Position numbers and translations under genes: made by a program. A stretch of DNA of 58,406 bases, taken from the NCBI GenBank assembly GCA_002400985.2, contig NVRX02000006.1, positions 33,110-91,515 on the forward strand. The letters are read 5' to 3'. The notes beneath the pieces are model-generated. The model saw nothing but the letters and a program-made list of their open reading frames with translations. It was not told the origin of the DNA and did no database searches. This document shows, in pieces, positions 7,731-17,887 of this stretch (the stretch's first letter is position 1; each line of letters opens with the position of its first letter). This DNA is from Candidatus Wolfebacteria bacterium (lineage in GTDB: Bacteria > Patescibacteriota > Minisyncoccia > Phycocordibacterales > Phycocordibacteraceae).

Positions 7731-8884
7731 CGAGTGTCTTTGATGAAAAAGGCAAGAGGTATACCAATAAGGCAAAGTCCTCCAAGTATTATGAAAATAC
7801 TTTGCAAAGATACAAATAAGAGAGCGAAACTTCCAATGAGAGGTCCAAATAAGGCCCCCAGAGGCCGTAGCATTCTAAATAGACCAATGCTGTTAAGATC
7901 ATCCCCGTCTACGTGTTTAAAGAAGTATGTTTCTGTTGTAATTTCAACCATAGAACCTCCTACTCGTGTGAGTATAAGTACAGAAACAAGGAAAAGTGTA
8001 ACTGCTGAGGTAGCAATAAAGCTTATGAGGGCCATTGATATTCCCATTACAGCAAAGCCTCCCATCATAATTTCACGCTCTCCAAACCATTTATCAGCAG
8101 CAATACCTATAGGGTATTCAAGGAGTACATATGGAAGTAGCATGATGCTGAAAACCCAACCAAGTTCACTCCAGGGTATTCCAAGACTATTATGTAGATA
8201 TAGTGGTATATAAATTATTACCCACGAGAAGAAGAGAATTAGAATAAAGTGTGCGCTTGCTCCCAAGAGAACATCTTTAGACTGGAGGAGACACTTCAAA
8301 CTTCCTTTGAAGGAAGGGGTTTCTACTTCTTTATGATTAGAACTAGGTATAAGTGCCGTAAGGAGGAGAACGAAAGGAAGAAGTGTTGCAGCTGCAAGCG
8401 CAAAGATTTTAAAGTATTCATTTGTATCTCCGAGAATATATCCGATAGCAAGAGGAGAAATAACAAGTGCGATATTTGAGACACCAATAAAAAATCCTCG
8501 TATATTTCCTGTGGTTCCTTCATCCTTAGTCATTTGCTCCAAGAAGATGTCAAAAGTGTAGCTAATAAGAGCAGGAAGAGCGGCAAGGAAAATAACAAGG
8601 GTTATAAGAATGGGTAGTGAGGGGGATTGTAAAATCGCAATGAGTATTCCAAATTGAACAATGCTTAATATTTGTGCGAACCTTTTCAACGAAACACGTC
8701 TTATAATCCAAGGCAATAAAAGAAACCCAGATAAAGACAGAAGTGCTGCTGCAGAAAATACAAGACCCACAGCAGAGTCACCCATGAACTGAGCAAGGAA
8801 TGGTGCGAGTATTATTGACGTTAGAAAATAGTGCAAGGCACCAAAAAAGTTAGTAATTGTAATTTTTGCAGTGGGGTGTGCCAT
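7727..8884 (-). CDS. MFS-type transporter
   Basis: About 12 hydrophobic segments with MFS-like layout; likely start MAHPTAKITITN at 8884. Confidence 0.75.
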   Translation of the reverse strand: MAHPTAKITITNFFGALHYFLTSIILAPFLAQFMGDSAVGLVFSAAALLSLSGFLLLPWIIRRVSLKRFAQILSIVQFGILIAILQSPSLPILITLVIFLAALPALISYTFDIFLEQMTKDEGTTGNIRGFFIGVSNIALVISPLAIGYILGDTNEYFKIFALAAATLLPFVLLLTALIPSSNHKEVETPSFKGSLKCLLQSKDVLLGASAHFILILFFSWVIIYIPLYLHNSLGIPWSELGWVFSIMLLPYVLLEYPIGIAADKWFGEREIMMGGFAVMGISMALISFIATSAVTLFLVSVLILTRVGGSMVEITTETYFFKHVDGDDLNSIGLFRMLRPLGALFGPLIGSFALLFVSLQSIFIILGGLCLIGIPLAFFIKDTR

Positions 8885-8914
8885 TTGTGCATATGGTAGC
8901 ACGCACAACATAGT

Positions 8915-8944
8915 AAAAACCCCAGTACTCTACTGGGGTTTTTA
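8915..8944. terminator. Bidirectional rho-independent terminator
   Basis: AAAAACCCCAGTA-CTC-TACTGGGGTTTTT. Confidence 0.8.
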
Positions 8945-8959
8945 CTCTAACTCCTCTCC

Positions 8960-10855
8960 CTACACTCCTATGAGTACTGGTATAACAATAGGTGTCTTGT
9001 TCGTTTTTTGAAAGAGATAACTCTCAAGAGTGTTTGTGAGTTCTTTTTTTACAATATCAAGGTCGATAGGATTCATGCCTTGCGTTGTATCCTCTACGCT
9101 TTTTTTAATAAGAATACGTGCGTGCTGGAAGAGCTCTTGGTTTTCTCGGATGTACACAAATCCTCGAGAAATGATATCAGGAGATTTTCGCAAACGACCT
9201 GTCTTCAGTTGGATTGTTGCAATGATAACGAAGATACCATCCTTTGAAAGCATCTGGCGATCTCGAATAACAACTTCCTGCATGTCTCCAATTGATATTC
9301 CATCTACAAGTAACGGAGAAGATGGGACTTTTTGTTTGTGAATATGAAGTCTTTTTCCTTCAATAATATCTATAACGGTTCCATTGTCTGGAACAATTAT
9401 ATTTTCTTTAGGGAATCCTGATTGCTGAACAGCACGTGCGTGCAGTCGGAGCATAGTGTGGTACCCATACGCAGGCATAAAGAATGTTGGATGTACCTGC
9501 TGGTTGATCCATACAAGCTCTCCTGTATTTCCATGTCCTGTAGAGTGCACATCACTTGTTCTGTAGTGGATAAGATTTATGTCGTGTCGATATAAATTAT
9601 CTTTCAGTTTCTGTACAGAAGTTTCGTTTCCTGGAATAACAGATGAAGAGAAAACAATTGTGTCTCTTGGAGTAAGTTTTACAAACTTGTGCTTTCCTGC
9701 GGATATACGCATAAGAGCTGCAAACTTTTCTCCTTGAGCACCTGTTGCAATAATAACAATTTTGTCTGGTGGATATTTGTCGATATCACCTGATGGAATG
9801 ATTACGTTTTTATTAATCTTAAGTAGTCCAACACGATCTGCAATTTCAATATTTGTTTTAAGACTTCGTCCTTCAACGACCACTTTCTTTCCAAGTTTTT
9901 CTGAAATTTCTAGAATTTTTACGAGTCGCTCAAATTGAGAGGCAAATGTTCCAATGATGAGGCGCCCCTTTACTGTTTTGATAATTTCTTCGATGGTCTC
10001 ATGTACTCGTGTTTCTGGCATTGAGAATCCATCACGCTCTGCATTTGTTGAGTCACCCATGAAGAAGATGTTCTTATCTTTTCCAAGCTCTCCCCATGTT
10101 TTTACTTCGATTTCTGTAGGTTTTCCATCAACGTGATCAAGTTTAAGGTCTCCTGATATAACAAGGTTTCCATGAGGTGTTTCAATAGATACACCCATTG
10201 AATCTGGAATAGAGTGAGTTACGGGGAAGAACTTTACAAAGGTGTTTCCAATCTTTATACGGTCTCCAACTTTTACCTCTTGAATATCAAGCTTTGCTGC
10301 ATCAGGATATTCTTCCTGTCGCTTTTTGATCATTACAGAAGTTAGTAGTTGAGTGTAGATTGTTGGGTTTCCAATACGTCCCATCATGAAGGGAATACCT
10401 CCAATGTGATCAAGGTGACCATGAGTAATAAGAGCTCCTCTAATACGACTTATATTTTTTTCGAGATACTTTGTGTTTGGGAGCACGTAATCAATTCCTG
10501 GTGTATGTTCTGCTGACACAAATTGAAATCCAACATCCAAGATAAAGATGTCTCCATTTACATCAATTGCAGTACAGTTTCGTCCCACCTCCTCAACTCC
10601 TCCAAGGGGAACAATACGTACGGTGTCTTTTCCTGGTGCTTCTGGATAATATTCAGAATCACGTCGGGCAATAATGGGTGCATCTCGACGCATATCCATG
10701 CGACTATTTCTCTTACTCTTTACCGTTATATTTCCTCCGGGAGTAATAGATGGTCCTCCAAATATCCTACGGGGCTTATGTGTGTGTACTCCAGGTCTTC
10801 GCCTGTGCGGTGCTCGTTGTGATGATTGTGGTTTTTTCTGTTCCATATTTTTCAA
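8960..10855 (-). CDS. rnj: Ribonuclease J
   Basis: MBL-fold 'ALITHGHLDHIGGIPF', 'GNLVISGDLKLDHVDG', 'HSTGHGNTGELVWINQQVHPTFFMPAYGYHTMLRLHA' beta-CASP motifs. Confidence 0.94.
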   Translation of the reverse strand: MKNMEQKKPQSSQRAPHRRRPGVHTHKPRRIFGGPSITPGGNITVKSKRNSRMDMRRDAPIIARRDSEYYPEAPGKDTVRIVPLGGVEEVGRNCTAIDVNGDIFILDVGFQFVSAEHTPGIDYVLPNTKYLEKNISRIRGALITHGHLDHIGGIPFMMGRIGNPTIYTQLLTSVMIKKRQEEYPDAAKLDIQEVKVGDRIKIGNTFVKFFPVTHSIPDSMGVSIETPHGNLVISGDLKLDHVDGKPTEIEVKTWGELGKDKNIFFMGDSTNAERDGFSMPETRVHETIEEIIKTVKGRLIIGTFASQFERLVKILEISEKLGKKVVVEGRSLKTNIEIADRVGLLKINKNVIIPSGDIDKYPPDKIVIIATGAQGEKFAALMRISAGKHKFVKLTPRDTIVFSSSVIPGNETSVQKLKDNLYRHDINLIHYRTSDVHSTGHGNTGELVWINQQVHPTFFMPAYGYHTMLRLHARAVQQSGFPKENIIVPDNGTVIDIIEGKRLHIHKQKVPSSPLLVDGISIGDMQEVVIRDRQMLSKDGIFVIIATIQLKTGRLRKSPDIISRGFVYIRENQELFQHARILIKKSVEDTTQGMNPIDLDIVKKELTNTLESYLFQKTNKTPIVIPVLIGV

Positions 10856-10865
10856 ATATTATTAA

Positions 10866-12575
10866 TTAATCCTGTACTAAAAATGGCCAAACTTTTTCAG
10901 TTTCTCTGTACCATGTATGCACATTGCTGAAACGATCACTTGCTGTTGTAAGTGCCGGAAGTGAGACCCCATATAAATTCTCAGGAATGATATATGTCAT
11001 TTGGGGAGCATGGGTAAATATTGCAGGAATATCTGCCTCAACTTCTGCAACAAACTTCTGAAGAAGTTTCTCTCGTTCATTTTCATCGTGTGTCTCACGC
11101 AAACGCTCTAATATATCATCTGCATCTACGTTTGCGTATAGTGCCACGTTGAGACCCGGATCATTGCGTTGGCTTGAATGCCAAAACGCGTACAGATCTG
11201 GAACTCGACCTAGCACCATGCCAAAGAGTAATCCTTGGTAGTTTCGTGGACGAATAATTCCCTGACTCAACTCTCCTGTGTCGTACAGCTCAAGGTTTGT
11301 AGGTATTCCTATTGCCTCAAAGCTTTCTTTTATGATTTGGGCTGTCTGTGTGAGTTCGGGAATGTTACTTGTGCGGAGGGTGATACGGATAACATCTTTT
11401 TTCTTTTCCCATACCCGGTTTTCAATACTAAATTCCCAACCATTTCGCTCTAGTATCGCAACAGCTTCTTCTATAGGGTTCTCAATAGTCTCTGCGGCTA
11501 CTCCTGGTACAGGAGAGTTAAGAGGTGTTCCGTATCCAGAAAGTACCGTATCAATAATTTTTTGTCTATCTAGAGAAGTGGAAAGTGCTTTCCGTACGAC
11601 AATACTTGAAAGTACTTCATTTTCATTTTGGTTTAGAAATACACCAAATACTCGCAAATAAGAACCGGTAACCACTTTGAGTTTTTTGGGTACATTCTCA
11701 GGGATAAGAGAGTGTGCACTTTCTATTTCTCCACGAGCAAGTGCTTTTTGGAGTGAGTTTTCATTCCCGTAGAATTTAAGAGAAATTTTATTGATGAATG
11801 GTTTTCCAAGAACATACTCATCAAAAGCCTTTAAGTTGTAATCTTTTAGTATTCCTGAACTATCTCTCTGAACACTGGTGACTTTGTATGGGCCAGCACC
11901 AATAGGCTCTACGATAAATTGCGAGAAAGGAAACTCTTCACTGGGTACATCTTTCCATATGTGTTCGGGGAGTATTCCTAGTGTTGCGTTTTCAAGGAAT
12001 GGAGCATATGGCTCTGAAAGTGTAAATGAGACTGATCGCACATCAAGTATTTCAGTTTGCACACCAAGCCAATTGGCAAGTTTGGGACTTTTAATAAGAG
12101 GATCTTGTAATTTTGAAATAGTAAAGGCAACATCTTTTGCTGTTACTGGTTTTCCATCATGGAATACTGCGTCTTCTCGTATGATAAATGTATATGTTGT
12201 TCCGTCTTCAGAGAGGAAATAACGTTCCGCTAGCTCAGGGACAAGCTTTCCTTCGGCATTAACTCCCATGAGTCCAGAAAATGTAAGCTCTACAAGGTCT
12301 CGGTCGGTATCAGAAAGTGCCAAGAGTGGATTTACAAAACGGGCAGATCCAATGACTCCTTCGGTAAGGGATCCTCCGTGTGCCGGCACTACTTCTACAA
12401 TTTGATCCTTAAGCTCTCCAAGTGCAAACAGTGCACCAAGCCCCATAAGTGAAGCTAGTATCCAAAAAATAACAGTATCTCCATGAGAGAGAGATTTAAG
12501 AACTTGGTTCGATTTATGTGTGAAGGGAAGCGAGTGCTGCTTCGTTAGTGTGTCACGAAGATGTCGTGCGTCCAT
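10866..12575 (-). CDS. Family 5 (oligopeptide/dipeptide) extracellular solute-binding protein, N-terminally membrane anchored
   Basis: 'FSGLMGVNAEGKLVPELAERYFLSEDGTTYTFIIREDAVFHDGKPVTAKDVAFTI'. Confidence 0.88.
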   Translation of the reverse strand: MDARHLRDTLTKQHSLPFTHKSNQVLKSLSHGDTVIFWILASLMGLGALFALGELKDQIVEVVPAHGGSLTEGVIGSARFVNPLLALSDTDRDLVELTFSGLMGVNAEGKLVPELAERYFLSEDGTTYTFIIREDAVFHDGKPVTAKDVAFTISKLQDPLIKSPKLANWLGVQTEILDVRSVSFTLSEPYAPFLENATLGILPEHIWKDVPSEEFPFSQFIVEPIGAGPYKVTSVQRDSSGILKDYNLKAFDEYVLGKPFINKISLKFYGNENSLQKALARGEIESAHSLIPENVPKKLKVVTGSYLRVFGVFLNQNENEVLSSIVVRKALSTSLDRQKIIDTVLSGYGTPLNSPVPGVAAETIENPIEEAVAILERNGWEFSIENRVWEKKKDVIRITLRTSNIPELTQTAQIIKESFEAIGIPTNLELYDTGELSQGIIRPRNYQGLLFGMVLGRVPDLYAFWHSSQRNDPGLNVALYANVDADDILERLRETHDENEREKLLQKFVAEVEADIPAIFTHAPQMTYIIPENLYGVSLPALTTASDRFSNVHTWYRETEKVWPFLVQD

Positions 12576-12579
12576 AAGT

Positions 12580-12822
12580 TTATTTTATAAGGAGTGCTGT
12601 AAGCGTTGATAATACAAAAAGAATTGCGAGAATAATGGTCGCCCGAAACAGAACTTTTTCAACCCCTCGTCGCTTATAGAATGTTGATGAGAAGTTATCT
12701 GCACCAAAAGCACCTCCAATGCTTGCGCCACGTTGCTGAAGCAAAATGCTCACAATAAGGAGGATAGAGAGTATAATCTGCGCGTATGGCAGGATAGTAG
12801 TTACTGTTTCCATCGTTAGCAC
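12580..12822 (-). CDS. secG: Preprotein translocase subunit SecG
   Basis: 'ILLIVSILLQQRGASIGGAFGADNFSSTFYKRRGVEKVLF'. Confidence 0.9.
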   Translation of the reverse strand: MLTMETVTTILPYAQIILSILLIVSILLQQRGASIGGAFGADNFSSTFYKRRGVEKVLFRATIILAILFVLSTLTALLIK

Positions 12823-12907
12823 AAAGATACCATGAGATGCAATGTTTGCAAGAGCGCTTTTAGTTCTCTATACTGCTCTCACAGTACTTATTGGTAAATA
12901 CATATAT

Positions 12908-14853
<1,946 letters not shown>

Positions 14854-14925
14854 TTTTCATTGCGCTAGAAAACATATGCAGTGTCAACCTATAGATATGT
14901 CACAAGTTTGCTATCATGTCTGCAT

Positions 14926-15480
14926 ATGACAGCACTATATATCGTACTCGGAATCGCAGTAGCAATTGTTCTCTGGGTAATAGCAACATTTAACAAACTT
15001 GTATCATTTATAAATCGAGGAAAGGAAGCTTGGGCTGATATTGATGTACAGCTTAAGCGTCGTTATGATCTCATCCCAAATCTTGTTGAAGCAGTAAAAG
15101 GATATGCAAAACATGAAAAAACTGTGTTTGAGGAGGTGACAAAAGCCAGGAGTGCAGCAATGCAGGCTGATGGAGCTGAAGATCAGGGAAAAGCAGAGAA
15201 TATGCTTTCTGGAGCATTGAAGTCTTTGTTTGCAGTATCTGAAGCGTATCCAGATTTGAAAGCAAATGAGAATTTCCTTAATTTGCAGAATGAGCTTACA
15301 GATACAGAAAATAAGATTCAAGCAGCACGGCGTTTCTACAACTCTGTAGTACGAGACCTAAATACTGCACTTGAAGTATTTCCAACAAATCTTATCGCGG
15401 GAATGTTCAACTTTACAAAACGTGAGTTCTTCGAACTTACAGAAGAGGATGCAAAAGAGCCGGTAAAAGTATCAATCTAA
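14926..15480 (+). CDS. LemA family protein
   Basis: 'NRGKEAWADIDVQLKRRYDLIPNLVEAVKGYAKHEKTVFEEVTKARSAA'. Confidence 0.95.
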   Translation: MTALYIVLGIAVAIVLWVIATFNKLVSFINRGKEAWADIDVQLKRRYDLIPNLVEAVKGYAKHEKTVFEEVTKARSAAMQADGAEDQGKAENMLSGALKSLFAVSEAYPDLKANENFLNLQNELTDTENKIQAARRFYNSVVRDLNTALEVFPTNLIAGMFNFTKREFFELTEEDAKEPVKVSI

Positions 15481-15519
15481 TTGAATGGGGCACGTTAAAA
15501 TAACGCACCCCATCTACAT

Positions 15520-15603
15520 TTAACGCCTCCCAAAAATCTTTGCGAGGAGTGAGAGAACAAAAACCACGCCTAATAATATAAGGCCTGCGTAAATCGGTTC
15601 CAT
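15520..15603 (-). CDS. Putative 27-aa membrane micropeptide MEPIYAGLILLGVVFVLSLLAKIFGRR
   Basis: Reverse-strand ORF with near-perfect Shine-Dalgarno AAGGAGGT just upstream of ATG; one TM helix plus basic tail. Confidence 0.55.
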   Translation of the reverse strand: MEPIYAGLILLGVVFVLSLLAKIFGRR

Positions 15604-15641
15604 AAAACCTCCTTTTTATCTACCATAAACGTATCACACAC

Positions 15642-16532
15642 ATGGCAAGCCTTTATTCAGAACAAAGTAAAAATGTACAAAAAACTTGGTTCCTTATGAT
15701 CACGTTTGCTTTGGTTGTAATTGGTGTTGGGTGGTTTTTCTCCTACTACCTAGACGCACAAGGAATTCTTTTTATTGCTGTTGCGTTTGCTTTAACAATG
15801 AACGTGGGAAGTTATTGGTTTTCAGACAAGATTGCACTTTCAATGAATGGTGCACGCCCTGTTACGAGGAAGACTCATTTTGACCTTTGGAATATTACAG
15901 AAAATCTTTCTATTGCAGCAGGACTGCCAATGCCGAAGCTGTATGTAATTGAAGATGCTGCTCCCAATGCTTTTGCAACAGGGAGAGATGAAAAACATGC
16001 AGTAGTAGCAGTGAGTACAGGATTGTTGAATATGCTTGAGAAGAGTGAGCTTGAGGGGGTTATTGCTCACGAACTCTCGCACATTAAGAATAAAGACATG
16101 CTCGTAATGACAGTAACAGTAGTGCTCCTTGGATTTATTACTATTCTTGCAGATATTTTCATTCGAATGACTTTGTATGGGGGCTTTAGGGGTAATAATG
16201 ATTCAAAGGCGGGCCTAGTAATAGGGCTCGTTGGTATTGTGTTTGCTATTCTTGCTCCCATTACCGCACAGCTTATCCATCTGGCTATTTCTAGGAAGAG
16301 AGAGTTTCTTGCAGATGCATCTGCTGGTTTAATGACACGCTATCCAGAGGGGCTTGCTTCTGCTCTTGAAAAAATTGGCGCATACAAACAGCCAATGAAA
16401 AGAGCAAACAACGCAACAGCTCATCTTTTCATTAGTAATCCTTTTGGTTCAGCAAAAAGAGGAAAGCGTCTCTCAAAACTATTTTCAACACATCCTCCGA
16501 TGGAAGATCGGGTAAATGCATTACGTGGATAA
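15642..16532 (+). CDS. htpX: HtpX-family membrane M48 metalloprotease
   Basis: 'LEGVIAHELSHIKNKDMLVMTVTVVL' HExxH and 'RKREFLADASAGLMTRYPEGLASALEKI'. Confidence 0.95.
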   Translation: MASLYSEQSKNVQKTWFLMITFALVVIGVGWFFSYYLDAQGILFIAVAFALTMNVGSYWFSDKIALSMNGARPVTRKTHFDLWNITENLSIAAGLPMPKLYVIEDAAPNAFATGRDEKHAVVAVSTGLLNMLEKSELEGVIAHELSHIKNKDMLVMTVTVVLLGFITILADIFIRMTLYGGFRGNNDSKAGLVIGLVGIVFAILAPITAQLIHLAISRKREFLADASAGLMTRYPEGLASALEKIGAYKQPMKRANNATAHLFISNPFGSAKRGKRLSKLFSTHPPMEDRVNALRG

Positions 16533-16690
16533 GTACCTCTAGCATGAATGTTTTTAAGGTAGAGTAAAGATAGGTTCAACAACACGGGAGGCAAACATCA
16601 AAACAACTTTTTTAAATTTAACACCAAACCCGAAAGGAAGGTGATAAATAAGGAACTAAAGATTTAAATCTTAATGTTCCTCTATCTCGA

Positions 16691-16732
16691 AGAGGGAAGC
16701 AAGATATTTTCTTGCTTCCCTCTGGTTATTTT
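16691..16732 (+). terminator. Rho-independent terminator of an upstream non-annotated transcript
   Basis: AGAGGGAAGCAAGA-TATTT-TCTTGCTTCCCTCT 14-bp perfect stem followed by GGTTATTTTTT. Confidence 0.75.
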
Positions 16733-16819
16733 TTCCAATGAAGCAATGGTAGAAGATTAGAATCTATAGTGGAGGAATATTTTGATGGAAAAGTGAGGGA
16801 GTAAGATATACTGATACAT

Positions 16820-17320
16820 ATGAAAATTCTTCTTTATTCAGGGCTTGTCGCAGCACTTGCTGGACTCTTTATGTTTGCAGGGTCTGTGTTATTTAGTTCT
16901 CAGCTAGATAGCACTCGTATTTATTATGGGTATGTAAATAATGCACCTCTTAAAGTTGCAATTGCAAACACTGAGGAGACACGAGCAAAAGGACTGTCAG
17001 GTCTTGAGGGTCTTCCGCAGAATCACGGATTACTCTTTGTTTTTCCAGAAAATGAAAAATATGGAATTTGGATGAAAGGAATGAAATTTTCAATTGATAT
17101 TGTTTGGCTAGATGAAGACTTAAAAGTTATTTATATAAAAAGTGATGTACATCCAGATACATATCCAAACATTTTCTATCCCCCTACAAATGCACGGTAT
17201 GTACTTGAAACAAATACTGGGTTTATTGAAGATCAGGGGGTACAAGAGGGGGCAAAGCTAAAAATCATCTCGTACAGACCTGCAATATTTAATCTTGGAG
17301 GACTCTTTACTAAAGGTTAA
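16820..17320 (+). CDS. DUF192 family protein
   Basis: 'VAIANTEETRAKGLSGLEGLPQNHGLLFVFPENEKYGIWMKGMKFSIDIVWLDEDLKV'. Confidence 0.92.
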   Translation: MKILLYSGLVAALAGLFMFAGSVLFSSQLDSTRIYYGYVNNAPLKVAIANTEETRAKGLSGLEGLPQNHGLLFVFPENEKYGIWMKGMKFSIDIVWLDEDLKVIYIKSDVHPDTYPNIFYPPTNARYVLETNTGFIEDQGVQEGAKLKIISYRPAIFNLGGLFTKG

Positions 17321-17336
17321 AAAATTGTATAATACA

Positions 17337-17663
17337 TGGCATCGTAGTGGGCAATTGCGCTTCGGTGAGGAAAGTCCGGACACGCACAGAATTTTTCTGT
17401 AAAAGGGTAGCGGGTAACGCCCGTCGAGAGCAATCTTAGGGATGAGAGCAGTGACGCCAGAGCAGAGATGCAATGGATCCCCTCGGGGATAATCACATGG
17501 AGACATGTGGGTGAAACGGCAAAATTCCTACTTGCGTGCAAGGCCGTACTCTACTTTGTAGAGAGTGCCGCAGAGACTCTCATGGCAACATGAGAGCAAG
17601 GTAAATAATTGTCGATAAGAGTGTAAACTTTTATTACAGAATCCGGCTTATAGCTACGATATG
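17337..17663 (+). ncRNA. rnpB: RNase P RNA (bacterial type A-like)
   Basis: Conserved 'GAGGAAAGTCCGGACAC' and 'ACAGAATCCGGCTTATAG', P1 helix ATCGTAG/CTACGAT, TATAAT upstream at 17328-17333. Confidence 0.94.
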
Positions 17664-17669
17664 AAAATG

Positions 17670-17700
17670 AAAACACTCGGGATAAACCCCGAGTGTTTTC
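17670..17700 (+). terminator. Rho-independent terminator after RNase P RNA
   Basis: AAAACACTCGGGATAAACCCCGAGTGTTTT. Confidence 0.75.
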
Positions 17701-17887
17701 TATTTGGGCCCACAGCACAGCACCTGTACTCGGGGGTACTTGTCTACGTAGTAAAAAGTGTTTCAAAGAACGATATCCACAGCGATGAAAACTCTTCTGT
17801 CTGTATAATTCTGTATATGAGCGGTGTGCAGTTCTGTTGATGGTTCTCTGCACAAATTAGTAACTATGTATTTAACTTTTTTCAATT

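Noticed and set aside
12823-12907. CIRCE element upstream of groES
   Set aside because: TTAGCAC occurs near 12815 but there is no matching GAGTGCTAA arm at the required spacing.
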